Origin: Variovorax sp. Root318D1
GTDB taxonomy: Bacteria > Pseudomonadota > Gammaproteobacteria > Burkholderiales > Burkholderiaceae_C
Direction: 5' to 3'
Assembly: GCF_001424835.1 (NCBI RefSeq)
Contig: NZ_LMCQ01000020.1
Coordinates: forward strand, 1,384-65,383
DNA length: 64,000 nt
In this document: in pieces, positions 1 through 8,527 of the stretch
How positions within the stretch are numbered: position 1 is the stretch's first letter
How the letters are laid out: the number at the start of each line of letters is the position of its first letter
The notes under the pieces: generated by a model
The model's input: only the letters and a program-made list of their open reading frames with translations
The model's database searches: none
Told to the model about the DNA's origin: nothing
Translations under genes and position numbers: made by a program

Positions 1-99
1 ATCCCCTGCCTTAAAAATGAGCAGGGTAGAGTTTTACGTGGGTCAGTCTTAGACGGAAATTAGTGCGTTAGCCGGGTCAATTTTCGGTGGCAATCAACA
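1..99 (+). mobile_element. Probable right end of an IS21-family insertion sequence (partial)
   Basis: Two related, similarly oriented motifs lie at 40-60 and 74-99, both starting GGGTCA and continuing with a T-rich stretch and a GGAAAT/GGCAAT-type core. The second ends in CAATCAACA at 99. Multiple GGGTCA repeats near the terminus and an ACA end (TGT when read inward) are typical of IS21-family ends. An imperfect CCCTGC/GCAGGG hairpin lies at 4-26. The tniB reading frame resumes at base 100, exactly after this end, while the same frame upstream carries a stop at 61-63. The istA/istB genes would lie left of the window. The assignment rests on motif pattern alone. Confidence 0.5.
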
Positions 100-582
100 C
101 TCATCGACGAGATGCAGCACATCTGTGAAGGCAACAAAGACATCACGGCAAGAGCGGTGACGGACTGGCTCAAGGTTCGAATGGATGCATACAACGTGCC
201 TGTTATCGGCGCCGGCACGCGAACGTTGGAGCGATTAAGTGTCATCAATCCTCAATTCACCGGGCGTGCTTCGGCCAACTTCTTGATTGCGCCTTTTCAG
301 TTCGGCGAAGCGTGGTTGCAGCTTCTTGGGGCGTTCGCCGCAGCCGTCGGTACGGTCAATCTGGAGATCATCAATGGCCCTATGGCGCGACCGCTGCACG
401 TCGCCACGGCGGGCAACTTGCGAGCGCTTAAGAGGCTGCTGAAGTATGCCGTGATGCATGCCGCCGAACGCGCAGACCGGCGACTAAACGAGGAAGATCT
501 TGCTCGCGGTTTCGACGATGCGAACGGGCACGTCGTGGGAAAATTCCACCCGTTCCGTCCCAACGACAAGGGAGGGATCTGA
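100..582 (+). pseudogene. tniB: 3' fragment of tniB, transposition AAA+ ATPase, interrupted at its 5' end
   Basis: The fragment begins with the Walker B strand (LIDEMQH). It continues through the sensor region (PVIGAGTRTLERL) and the C-terminal helical lid, with a charged tail ending KGGI. This matches the second half of TniB/TnsC-type ATPases, which bind target DNA, are recruited by TniQ and activate the DDE transposase TniA. The P-loop half is missing: upstream of base 100 the frame runs into a probable IS21-like end and a stop at 61-63. An ATG at 112 could start a product but would leave out Walker A, so the gene is almost certainly non-functional. tniQ follows 2 bases after its stop. Confidence 0.75.
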
Positions 583-584
583 CC

Positions 585-1574
585 ATGACCGTAGAGCACC
601 AGCGTTCCCTTCCCGGAATCCTTTTGGCCTCACCACCTTCGCTGCCATCAGAAAGTCGGGCATCTTGGATTCAGCGCGTGTGCGGCGCTCATCAGTATTC
701 GCTGAGGCAACTATGTGCCGTCAGCGGCGTTCGCCCAATCGGAGCGGATTGGGATCGCCCGATACCTCCGGACAAGTGGTCGAGCTTCCTAGATATGGCC
801 TGCGCGGACGAAGGCGTTTGCGCTGGGGCGGTTAGAGGTCTAGGCAGACTGCTGACGGCGATGTCGACGTCGACCAGGGAGCTTCTTCTATACGAGGGGA
901 AAAACCCTCGTTACCGCTGGTGCCCTCAGTGTTGGTCTCACGACATGACACCATACTTGCGATGGAGCTGGCGCGTGCGAGAGGCGACCCATTGCGCAGT
1001 TCACTTGACACCGCTGAAGAATCGATGTCCTTGGTGTCAAATGTCCTTGTGTGTTCACAGAGCGCTGCTGGTGACCGGGGGTAGAGCTTCAGGCGTGCCA
1101 GATCTTGCCACTTGCGGCTACTGTGAACTCCCGCTGTCGGATCGCGATACCCTAGCACCAAGTAAGTACGACGACGCGATCAATAGCCGACGAAAACTCT
1201 CCGGTCAAAGGGCAGCGGGTAGGCGCGAGCCAAGTATCGCGGAATCACAAACACTTCAATATAAATTCGATCAGGTCTTGATTGATGTGTTCGGCAGCAA
1301 GCAGGCCGTCGAAATTGATTTGCGCGTTCTGCGCAAGCCGAATGCCTCGGCGCGCGCTTCTCGAAAGCAGAGTAGTGCTGATCAGTCGGGCGGCTCGCCC
1401 GCAAACCTAGAAGTTGGTCGACGAACTTGGAGCCGGTCACTTCGTCCTTCCGACCGCACTCGACTGGCGAAGGCGCTCTGGACCATTCGTGCTGAGAAAC
1501 GTGCCATGCACTTGGAGGCTACTTCGCCGACTTCGACCGCAGAGCGGCCCTCTGAGGGAGGGGAAAGTAGATGA
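585..1574 (+). CDS. tniQ: TniQ family transposition targeting protein (first copy)
   Basis: 329 aa. Zinc-binding pairs characteristic of TniQ/TnsD are visible: C113/C116 in CPQC, C137/H140 in CAVH, C148/C151 in CPWC and C177/C180 in CGYC. The N-terminal part (residues 1-100) is diverged, lacking the cleanest form of the P-G-E-S-x-x-S-Y signature, and the C-terminal 130 residues are low in recognisable motifs. TniQ proteins select the target site and recruit the TniB/TnsC ring. It lies 2 bases after tniB and overlaps the next tniQ by 4 bases (ATGA), so the genes are co-translated. Function as a targeting factor is inferred from family and context. Confidence 0.8.
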   Translation: MTVEHQRSLPGILLASPPSLPSESRASWIQRVCGAHQYSLRQLCAVSGVRPIGADWDRPIPPDKWSSFLDMACADEGVCAGAVRGLGRLLTAMSTSTRELLLYEGKNPRYRWCPQCWSHDMTPYLRWSWRVREATHCAVHLTPLKNRCPWCQMSLCVHRALLVTGGRASGVPDLATCGYCELPLSDRDTLAPSKYDDAINSRRKLSGQRAAGRREPSIAESQTLQYKFDQVLIDVFGSKQAVEIDLRVLRKPNASARASRKQSSADQSGGSPANLEVGRRTWSRSLRPSDRTRLAKALWTIRAEKRAMHLEATSPTSTAERPSEGGESR

Positions 1575-2641
1575 AGCCCATCGAGAACGGAGATGCCCCT
1601 GGAGGCGTTCCACGGAAGCAGGTATTGCTTGATACATCCCTAGTCGATGTCAACGAGATGCAGTTCCCTTTCCGTGACAGCGTCATGCCCGGTGAGTCCG
1701 GCCAAGGCTACGCGCTTCGCATGGCCGAGGAAAACGGCTTGCGCGGCTTGCCGCAACTGAAGAAGTGGCTGGGGAAAAGCAGATTCTCAGTGCTGGATAC
1801 TGTGGATGCGCCCATGTTGAGCCGCTGGTTCGGCGCCGACGAACGCTCTCTGTGGTTCGCATTGGGTCAGCTCGCTAGTGGAGGAGGCAATGCGGAGTAC
1901 TTGTATGCTGGTCAGCAGATTGGCCGTAGCTACTTCCTGAATCGTTCGTACCCTCGGCTGTGCCCCGCTTGCATCCAAGAACATGGATGCTGCCTGATCG
2001 CGTGGGACATTTCCTTGGTAACCGCATGCGCAAAACATCAAACCACGTTGACGGAGAAGTGCCCACACTGCTTGCGTGCAACATCGTGGAATCGTCCGGG
2101 GCTTCTCGTTTGCAGTTGTGGTTTCGGATGGCAAATGACTGCACTGCAGGAGAAGGCCGCTGCTGTCGAAATACAGTTTGCAGCCTGGGTAAATGATCGC
2201 GTCTGCCCGACATCTATGACGGATGAGCCGGCCGGACTCCCGGCGGAAGCACATGACAATATTTCACCGCTAACAAGATTGCTTCAGCCGTTGAGTTTGG
2301 ACGGAGGGCTTCACATTGCCTACGCTTTGGGGACGGCGGCCGGCTACGATGAGCAGATTCAAAGAGAAGGTCTTAGACAAAGAGCACCACTCAACAAGGC
2401 TCGCCAGTTGCTGAAGATGGCCGCTGCACTTGCCGACAAAATGGCTCGGCTCGAGCCCGTGCGGCTCAGGGTTCAGCATCCCAGCGTCGTGGTTCAGTTA
2501 CTTGCGGAGTCAGCATCGGCGCAAGCCGACCCGGCAGATAGAAGTCTGGCGTACTCCATTCTTTCGGCGGTGCTGCGCCAAAAGGCCAAGAGCACATGGG
2601 CGGGAAGAAATCCCCAGCTCTCTCAATTGGTACTGTTCTAA
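1571..2641 (+). CDS. TniQ/TnsD family transposition targeting protein (second copy)
   Basis: 356 aa. The TniQ hallmark is clear at the N-terminus: PGESGQGYALRMA at about 40-52, followed by a helical segment ending KKWLG. Zinc ligands are C131/C134 (CPAC), C153/H156 (CAKH), C164/C167 (CPHC) and a C181/C183 pair (CSC). The C-terminal 170 residues are probably a helical DNA-recognition part, as in TnsD. It overlaps the upstream tniQ by ATGA. Two TniQ-like proteins in series suggest one for transposition complex assembly and one for site choice, as seen in some Tn7-like elements with more than one TniQ/TnsD; the division of labour here is inference. Confidence 0.82.
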   Translation: MKPIENGDAPGGVPRKQVLLDTSLVDVNEMQFPFRDSVMPGESGQGYALRMAEENGLRGLPQLKKWLGKSRFSVLDTVDAPMLSRWFGADERSLWFALGQLASGGGNAEYLYAGQQIGRSYFLNRSYPRLCPACIQEHGCCLIAWDISLVTACAKHQTTLTEKCPHCLRATSWNRPGLLVCSCGFGWQMTALQEKAAAVEIQFAAWVNDRVCPTSMTDEPAGLPAEAHDNISPLTRLLQPLSLDGGLHIAYALGTAAGYDEQIQREGLRQRAPLNKARQLLKMAAALADKMARLEPVRLRVQHPSVVVQLLAESASAQADPADRSLAYSILSAVLRQKAKSTWAGRNPQLSQLVLF

Positions 2642-3160
2642 AACGCGGAGGTGGAGCTAGCGATGCAGACGAAACCTCGTATGCGTCGCAAGTGCAGCTT
2701 TACACGCTCGGCCGCCTCCTTTCTTCATCGAGCTGAACGGCTTCTACACATCGATGCACAGGACGGGGCTGTGCAATCTCGAGGAGATGAACGGCGCTAC
2801 GAATGGAGCCACGATGCACGTCTGGTGAACGGAGACCATAGACCCGAAGCCTACGCGGCCCGCCGCGTCACCGCTGGATGCCACGGTGTCTATGTCTTGC
2901 CTCTATGTGCGATGTCGACATTGGTTGACGGTGTCAAGCAGGCAAACCGACCGCTCAGAGCGGCGAGAGGGTGTAGAAAATATGGTGCGCTTCAAGCCCG
3001 CCGCGGGCGACATGAAGTCTGCTCGCTCCTTTCGTCCTGCACCGGTCTCGCCGTTGTGATCAAGTGCTCCGCGGCGTTGGGCTGATGACGACGGCGGCCT
3101 TCGGCCGGCCTGGTCTTTCCACCTTCGCGTCGCCATAATGCGCCCATCCCTAAGAAACCT
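2642..3160. other. Non-coding or degenerate stretch between the tni genes and the cargo operon
   Basis: About 520 bases with no confidently coding gene. A 144-codon open frame at 2651-3085 has no recognisable motif and unusual composition. Short peptide-like segments occur in the other two plus frames with stops between them, which would fit a decayed gene. Just before the cargo operon there is a GGCCTTCGGCC hairpin (about 3100-3112), possibly a terminator, and the promoter of the operon should lie between there and 3160. I see no convincing -35/-10 pair. Confidence 0.4.
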
Positions 3161-5038
3161 ATGGCTGTCTACACTGTAAAAAGCGCGAGTTCACGCGGTC
3201 ACAGACGAAATCTCGTCGTTACGAATCCACAAGGGAGGGAGTCTGCACTTCAGTTGCACCGCTTTGCGTTGGTCGGACCGGGGGACCAAGTTGCGATGCA
3301 ACGGGTCGCCGCGGGCGATCTAGTTTCCCTGGCGAAGACCGGCCGACCTATCGATGTTGTGATTTCTCCGCATTTCGAATCTCATCGTGATCTGAAGCTA
3401 GGCGATGAGCGTCTGAAAATTGTTATCACCGAAATCAATAAAGAAGCAGATATTGTCGAGTTTCAAAGACTCGAGCAATTTCACTATAAGGGCGTCAATC
3501 TTGACCAAGCGGATGGACAATTTGATGCCCCTCCGAAAGGGGTTGGGGGACGTAGAGCAATCCTTCTAGCTTCGATTGTCAAACAAGGACTAACACGAGC
3601 GTTGGGCTACATCGAACTGCAGATGCCGCTTCTAATGTGTAAGCCAAGACACGATGTCTTCTCACATCCATTCGCCCATGCTGAAGCAGACGTTGCGTGG
3701 AACACATGGCTGGGAGATGGTCAAAAGTATGTCAATCGAATCGCTCGCATCGCACGGGTTGTAGTTGATCCCGAGTTTCGAGGAATTGGTGCATCGACAC
3801 TTCTTGTTGAAGCCGCTAAGGAATTTTGTCGGTCTCGTTGGCATGTGTCCGGTCAAAAACCACTTTTCCTGGAAATTTCTGCCGAGATGCTCCGATACGT
3901 CGATTTTGTTACTCGCGCCGGATTCCACTACATCGGCGACACGGAGGGAAATCTAGATCGGATTGCTAAAGATCTTCACAGTATCGAGAAGGGTGCTGAG
4001 GGGAAGTCCGGAATCATGAGCTTGCAGCGAAAGTACCATTCCGCCTTTGTTGCTTATTGTCAGAAAACAAAAAAAACTTTTGACGAAGCACGAGTTGTAC
4101 TAAGCGAATTGTTGAAGACTCAAGATCCTCGGTCCGAGATGGCATCAGATGAATGGTTGGCATTCAGGCCAATTATTCGCTTTCCAATTCCTTATTTTGT
4201 CGTGGGACTGGATAAATGCGCAGATGATTACCTAAAAGAGGCGATCGCTGCTAGAGGTAGAGGGCCGGCAATCGAGAAAAATCAAGGCGCGCTTCGTATT
4301 GCATCCGGGATTAAAGAGGGGCGGATGATTTCCTTTGAGGAGGTTGAAGTCTTTGTCGACTACGAAATTCCTCTAACTCAATACGTTCGGCTCATTATGG
4401 ATAGCTTCGGGATTGAGGCTCGAAGAGTGCGGTCACGTATTGTAGGGCCGGTTGATATAGCCGCGCAACGTGGCCAGCTACTATTGATAACTGGAGCAAG
4501 TGGCGCCGGAAAATCGGTGCTGTTAAACGCACTTTCTGATCAGCCGATGGGAAAAGGCTTGATTCGCAAGCGCTCGAAAAGTAGCGCTAAGCCGAGGACT
4601 GCAACGTTATGCCCGCTTCCCGAGGGAATTCCGATATTTCAGTATTTCGCTCAGAAGTACGGCACCAGTCGAGCATTTGCTGCGCTATGTCAGGTCGGAT
4701 TGAGTGAGGCAATGGTTTTTATTAAACCGTATGAAGTGTTAAGCATGGGGCAACGCTACAGAGCGATGTTTGCTGAACTCACCCTTTCTGATGCGCCGGT
4801 CTGGTTAATCGATGAGTTCTGCAGCAATTTGGATCCGATTACCTCAAAAATCCTCGCGATCAGAATAAAACGACTTGCGACGAAGAATGATCGCGTTGTT
4901 GTCGTTGCCGCTGCGAATACCGAGCATTTCATCGAGGCGTTATCCCCAGACCAAATATTGCTTGTAAGAAATGGCGCGGTAGTCTCGAAACTCACAAAAT
5001 CGGAGTATTTGAATGGCTTTTTCAACAAAGGCTTCTGA
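3161..5038 (+). CDS. GNAT acetyltransferase-like domain fused to an ABC-type ATPase (COG2401-like)
   Basis: 625 aa, first gene of a five-gene overlapping operon. Residues about 130-265 carry a GNAT-like fold signature: RIARVVVDPEFRGIGAS (196-212) matches the acetyl-CoA pyrophosphate-binding motif (R/Q-x-x-G-x-G/A). Residues about 410-620 form an ABC ATPase: Walker A GASGAGKS (445-452), signature LSMGQ (527-531), Walker B VWLIDEF (547-553), then a Q/H-loop region. No membrane segments are seen, so it is a soluble ABC protein of the SMC/Rad50/MutS kind rather than a transporter. This domain order matches COG2401 proteins (ABC ATPase fused to a predicted acetyltransferase), best known from archaea and mobile elements. 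The substrate is unknown. Base composition is AT-richer than the chromosome on the right. Confidence 0.8.
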   Translation: MAVYTVKSASSRGHRRNLVVTNPQGRESALQLHRFALVGPGDQVAMQRVAAGDLVSLAKTGRPIDVVISPHFESHRDLKLGDERLKIVITEINKEADIVEFQRLEQFHYKGVNLDQADGQFDAPPKGVGGRRAILLASIVKQGLTRALGYIELQMPLLMCKPRHDVFSHPFAHAEADVAWNTWLGDGQKYVNRIARIARVVVDPEFRGIGASTLLVEAAKEFCRSRWHVSGQKPLFLEISAEMLRYVDFVTRAGFHYIGDTEGNLDRIAKDLHSIEKGAEGKSGIMSLQRKYHSAFVAYCQKTKKTFDEARVVLSELLKTQDPRSEMASDEWLAFRPIIRFPIPYFVVGLDKCADDYLKEAIAARGRGPAIEKNQGALRIASGIKEGRMISFEEVEVFVDYEIPLTQYVRLIMDSFGIEARRVRSRIVGPVDIAAQRGQLLLITGASGAGKSVLLNALSDQPMGKGLIRKRSKSSAKPRTATLCPLPEGIPIFQYFAQKYGTSRAFAALCQVGLSEAMVFIKPYEVLSMGQRYRAMFAELTLSDAPVWLIDEFCSNLDPITSKILAIRIKRLATKNDRVVVVAAANTEHFIEALSPDQILLVRNGAVVSKLTKSEYLNGFFNKGF

Positions 5039-6410
5039 GGCTTTTGGGCGAGTTATCGAAAGTGCGGCGTTCTCCATTGCAGATCCCGTGGTTAAGTGCC
5101 GCTATATTTCAAAAGGAAGTAACCTAATCCTCGGCCGCACTGGGTCGGATCTTTCGGCAGAAAAGTTGATCTTGCTCGGAAAGGTTTTGGAGTCCTGTCC
5201 ATCGAATAACATGCTTGCTGCTGATGTGTGGCTCGATGTTAGCTTCCCTCACGTCATTTATATTTCCGGAACGCGGGGAAGTGGAAAAAGTTTTGACTTG
5301 GGAGTTTTAATCGAAGGAATCTCGAGTTTAGCAACGCCGACGCCAATCCAGCAGAAATTAGAACCTATTACAAGTATCCTACTGGATACGCAAAATCAAT
5401 TCTGGACGCTGAAGTACGAACCAAAATCTCAAATTCCAGAACATCTAGCGCAGCTTAAGGATCTGCAAGAGTGGCGGATTGCCCCAAACAGCCTCGCAAA
5501 CGTGGAGCTTTTTTCTCCGAAAGGTGCAAGCAAGCTGATCGGAACAGAGACGGAATTTTCTATTAGACCTCGTGATGTCGAGTTTTCTGAATGGTGCGCA
5601 TTGCTCGGTCAAGAGGTTTACAGTCCGCAAGGCCATGTTCTTCGAAGCGCTCTTGCGCGGCTTTCTAATACTGATTTTTCAATTGCCGATTTATTGAGGG
5701 ATATTGGGCGCGATTCAAACTGGCCTGGGATTTCCGAAAATACGCGAAACGCCGTCAAATACAAGCTTGATGACTACGAACATTCGGGTTTGTTTGACGT
5801 GGCCGGGCTTGAGATATCGACGTTATTGAAGCCCGGAAAATGCAACGTTTTCATGGTTCGAGAGCTGAGCGATAGTGACAAATCCCTCGTGGCTGCGATC
5901 ATTGCGAAGGCCCTCTTCAGGACCATGGGAGACTATCACTCGAAGAGGAAGCTGGCTAAGTTTCGGGGTGATGCAGCTTTTAACGAGCAATTGCCAAGTC
6001 GAGTGTGGCTGCTTATTGATGAAGCTCATGTGGTCGCAGGCAAAGACACTCAAAGCCCTGCTAGAGACGCCTTGGTGGAATTTGTTAAACGGGGACGCGA
6101 CGCAGGTCTGTCGCTTGTGCTCGCAACTCAGCAGCCGTCAGCAGTTGATGACCGAATTTTAAGTCAGATTAATTTGTCCTTTAATCACCGATTAACTTTC
6201 CAAAACGATGTGGCCTCCGCAATTTCAAGAGTTCCAACTAAAATTGTTTCGTCTATGAGAACCGGTGGAGTCACAATTCCCGATTTTGGTGACATGCTCC
6301 GGTATCTTGATTCGGGCGACTGCTTCATAGGTGACCAGTCGACCAGCCGAACTATGCTTGTGAAAATTCGTCCAAGGGTGACAGCACATGGTGGGTATAG
6401 TCCAACCTGA
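5013..6410 (+). CDS. HerA/FtsK-like P-loop ATPase (DUF87/COG0433 type)
   Basis: 465 aa. Walker A GTRGSGKS (86-93), a strand LLDTQNQF near 123 that is typical of HerA-like proteins, Walker B WLLIDEAH (332-339), and the sensor/arginine region GRDAGLSLVLATQQP (361-375) followed by SQINLSF. These are the hallmarks of hexameric DNA-pumping ATPases of the HerA/VirB4/FtsK superfamily. The start at 5013 overlaps the preceding gene by 26 bases and has GGAG 8 bases upstream, so it is translationally coupled. In several known defence systems a HerA-like ATPase works with a nuclease; the PLD nuclease two genes downstream would be the natural partner here (inference). Confidence 0.85.
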   Translation: MAFSTKASEAFGRVIESAAFSIADPVVKCRYISKGSNLILGRTGSDLSAEKLILLGKVLESCPSNNMLAADVWLDVSFPHVIYISGTRGSGKSFDLGVLIEGISSLATPTPIQQKLEPITSILLDTQNQFWTLKYEPKSQIPEHLAQLKDLQEWRIAPNSLANVELFSPKGASKLIGTETEFSIRPRDVEFSEWCALLGQEVYSPQGHVLRSALARLSNTDFSIADLLRDIGRDSNWPGISENTRNAVKYKLDDYEHSGLFDVAGLEISTLLKPGKCNVFMVRELSDSDKSLVAAIIAKALFRTMGDYHSKRKLAKFRGDAAFNEQLPSRVWLLIDEAHVVAGKDTQSPARDALVEFVKRGRDAGLSLVLATQQPSAVDDRILSQINLSFNHRLTFQNDVASAISRVPTKIVSSMRTGGVTIPDFGDMLRYLDSGDCFIGDQSTSRTMLVKIRPRVTAHGGYSPT

Positions 6411-7560
6411 TGATTACTCGATTTTCATAAGAAAAATCGGGTACTCTGTCGGTCTAGAGCAAACTCTTGATCGCGTAATTGACTTTTGCGAAGTCTATGC
6501 GAGCCGGCCTCAGATAAAGCCAGGGGATTGGCTCGAGCTTGTTTTTGATAAATGGGATCTAAAGTCCGCCAACATTGCTGATGTTTTTGGAGCCCTCGGG
6601 TTCGTGACGGTTAAATCTGGGGCAGTCTATCCAGGGTTGCTCGGCGAGGCTGGGGCATTATGCGTAAAGCAACTTGACAAGACGGATGAGCGCCGCCGAG
6701 CTTTGCAGCGGATTCTTGCACTCGCGGTACTGCTCGCTGATGGTGACATTTTCGTAAATGCATTAATAGCGGGCTTCGAGCCTGAGGCCACGGCGGACTT
6801 GTTGGTGAAGATGGTTTCTAACAAGCGCCATCGCCTTTTCGAAATGTTCACCGGTCAGCACGAGAGAGAGGCGATCTCCTCTGTGGTAACTATCGAACGC
6901 CAGAGGCAAATGGTTGGTACGAAGAAGCCCGGGATTCATCGCAGCGAACCTTTGGTTGAAGCATCCCGCAAGCTGGGTCTACCTGCGCCGAAAGATGTGT
7001 TCAAAATCGATGAACCCAGCCCAACTTATTTGCGACACATGCTCACACCGCGACGCGAATGGGCGCGATCGTTCGGCTTCCTCACTGACCGATCATGTCT
7101 CAGCGAACGGGGTTGGAGCTTCTTACGGCACGCAGCCGCGATGGGATTCGTTGCACCTGGCGGCGAATGTGACTTCCTGCCAACGAAAGTTGAGCTTGAG
7201 CGGGCGCGCCTCTCACAATTTTCGACCTTGTATCAGCGGTGTCCCGAAACCGCCGATTACGTGCGCTTGATTGGAACAGCGTTTGGAACAGTATGGATGC
7301 CGGCGCAAGATCAAACAACGGCGCAAGGGCTCGCTACTCTCACGAGAAAACTTTTCATGGACTACCGTGAGCTTTCGCAGGATCGTCGTTTGTTACGAAA
7401 TGAGTTACCCTACTTAACGGCCATCGCTGCACATATGGCACTTGCGCCGGCTTCGGAAGAGACGGACTACGCCACGTGGCTCCGCGAAAATGAGTGGGGG
7501 GAGCTCGGGGTCAAAGTGAGGTCTTCGCGAACAATCGAGTTAGGGATTATTGTCAACTAG
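6388..7560 (+). CDS. Protein of unknown function in the HerA/PLD cargo operon
   Basis: 390 aa, not recognised. It overlaps the HerA gene by 23 bases and is preceded by AAGGGTG at a good ribosome-binding distance. No signal peptide, membrane segment, P-loop or cysteine cluster is visible. The sequence is mixed helical, with an N-terminal part (1-150) rich in helix-forming leucine/alanine segments, a basic middle (HERE-AISSV-ERQRQMVGTKKPG, about 155-190), and a region near 205-235 (PTYLRHMLTPRREW) that may be winged-helix-like. It is conserved in position inside a co-translated operon, so it is probably a structural or DNA-recognition subunit; this is inference. Confidence 0.65.
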   Translation: MVGIVQPDDYSIFIRKIGYSVGLEQTLDRVIDFCEVYASRPQIKPGDWLELVFDKWDLKSANIADVFGALGFVTVKSGAVYPGLLGEAGALCVKQLDKTDERRRALQRILALAVLLADGDIFVNALIAGFEPEATADLLVKMVSNKRHRLFEMFTGQHEREAISSVVTIERQRQMVGTKKPGIHRSEPLVEASRKLGLPAPKDVFKIDEPSPTYLRHMLTPRREWARSFGFLTDRSCLSERGWSFLRHAAAMGFVAPGGECDFLPTKVELERARLSQFSTLYQRCPETADYVRLIGTAFGTVWMPAQDQTTAQGLATLTRKLFMDYRELSQDRRLLRNELPYLTAIAAHMALAPASEETDYATWLRENEWGELGVKVRSSRTIELGIIVN

Positions 7561-7561
7561 C

Positions 7562-8527
7562 ATGCCCTCCATCTCATTTCATCCCGACTTTTTGACGGAT
7601 CTACTGTCCGGAGACGCGCAATTACCCGCGCGTGTCTTCAGAAAAATCCTCACCGACGGCGGTGAGTTTCGTGTAGACCGGGACGATCATCCGTATCGCG
7701 GGATAGCCGACGGATGGATTCGCGTTGTTAGCCGTGGACGCACCGCTTTCAGAGTGATCTATGTAAAAAGCAAAGATCATGTAATGTTCTATCGGGCGGG
7801 CCAACATAAAGTTGAAGACGACCTTGCGTCGCCTAACGCCGCTACGCCCACGATTGCCGTCAAGGGCGGTGTAGAAATTCTCGACCTTACGCGTCCGATG
7901 GGGCGTACTCAAGATGCTCGTGAATTGGGCGCAGCCTCAGGTGACGGTGTTGAAAGCTTCGTCGAAATGCCCTCTGCTTCCAAGTTCCTAAAGAACCACG
8001 AAAAGCGGCGGCTCTACGATCAAATTGCTGGTCGGCGTTTGATCCCTCACAGAGATGTGATGCTCGTATCGCCGTTTATTTCGCTTGACATACTGTGGTC
8101 GACTTCCCCTATAGGAAGAGCCTTAGATGAATGGATTGCAGAGGGATGCACGGTTACTTTGATCACGCGCCCGCCTCTCGAAGAAGATATCGCAGAGTTT
8201 ACGAAATTGGAGGCGCGCGGATTTTCATTGATTTATGTCGCTCGCCTCCATGCAAAGGCATACTTTTTTAAGGTCGACCAAACCAAAGTAAACACTTATC
8301 AAAAACCATCGAACGATTTGGCGCTGCTCGGGTCCGCCAATCTGACGAACTCGGGGTTTCATCCAAAAGGAGAGTTGGATAAAAATTTCCAACTAGAGTT
8401 AAGTTATGAACTTATCGATGAAAAAGAGCGCCAGGAGTTCGAGGACTTTATAACGTATCTCGCTTTGGTCGGCACGGGGCATGACGTCCTCAAGAATAAT
8501 TATGCAAGCAAAGGATCTTTAAGATGA
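7562..8527 (+). CDS. RelE-like domain fused to a phospholipase D-family nuclease domain
   Basis: 321 aa from ATG 7562, one base after the previous stop; a TTG at 7550 would add four residues and overlap. Residues 1-88 resemble the RelE/ParE toxin fold: a strand series with GWIRVVSRGRTAFRVIYV then MFYRAGQHKVEDDL, the usual R-V-I-Y and terminal H/Y pattern. Residues about 140-300 are PLD-like, with LHAKAYFF (HxK at 230-232) and GSANLTNSG (257-265), the S-A-N-L-T form seen in restriction-type PLD nucleases such as the BfiI/NgoFVII group. Only one HxK motif is present, so a dimer would form the active site. The Asp of the canonical HKD is shifted. Role as effector nuclease is inferred. Confidence 0.75.
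   Translation: MPSISFHPDFLTDLLSGDAQLPARVFRKILTDGGEFRVDRDDHPYRGIADGWIRVVSRGRTAFRVIYVKSKDHVMFYRAGQHKVEDDLASPNAATPTIAVKGGVEILDLTRPMGRTQDARELGAASGDGVESFVEMPSASKFLKNHEKRRLYDQIAGRRLIPHRDVMLVSPFISLDILWSTSPIGRALDEWIAEGCTVTLITRPPLEEDIAEFTKLEARGFSLIYVARLHAKAYFFKVDQTKVNTYQKPSNDLALLGSANLTNSGFHPKGELDKNFQLELSYELIDEKERQEFEDFITYLALVGTGHDVLKNNYASKGSLR

Noticed and set aside
2651..3085. 144-codon open frame after the second tniQ
   Set aside because: No domain, erratic composition, and competing short peptide-like pieces in other frames; described as a possibly decayed stretch instead.
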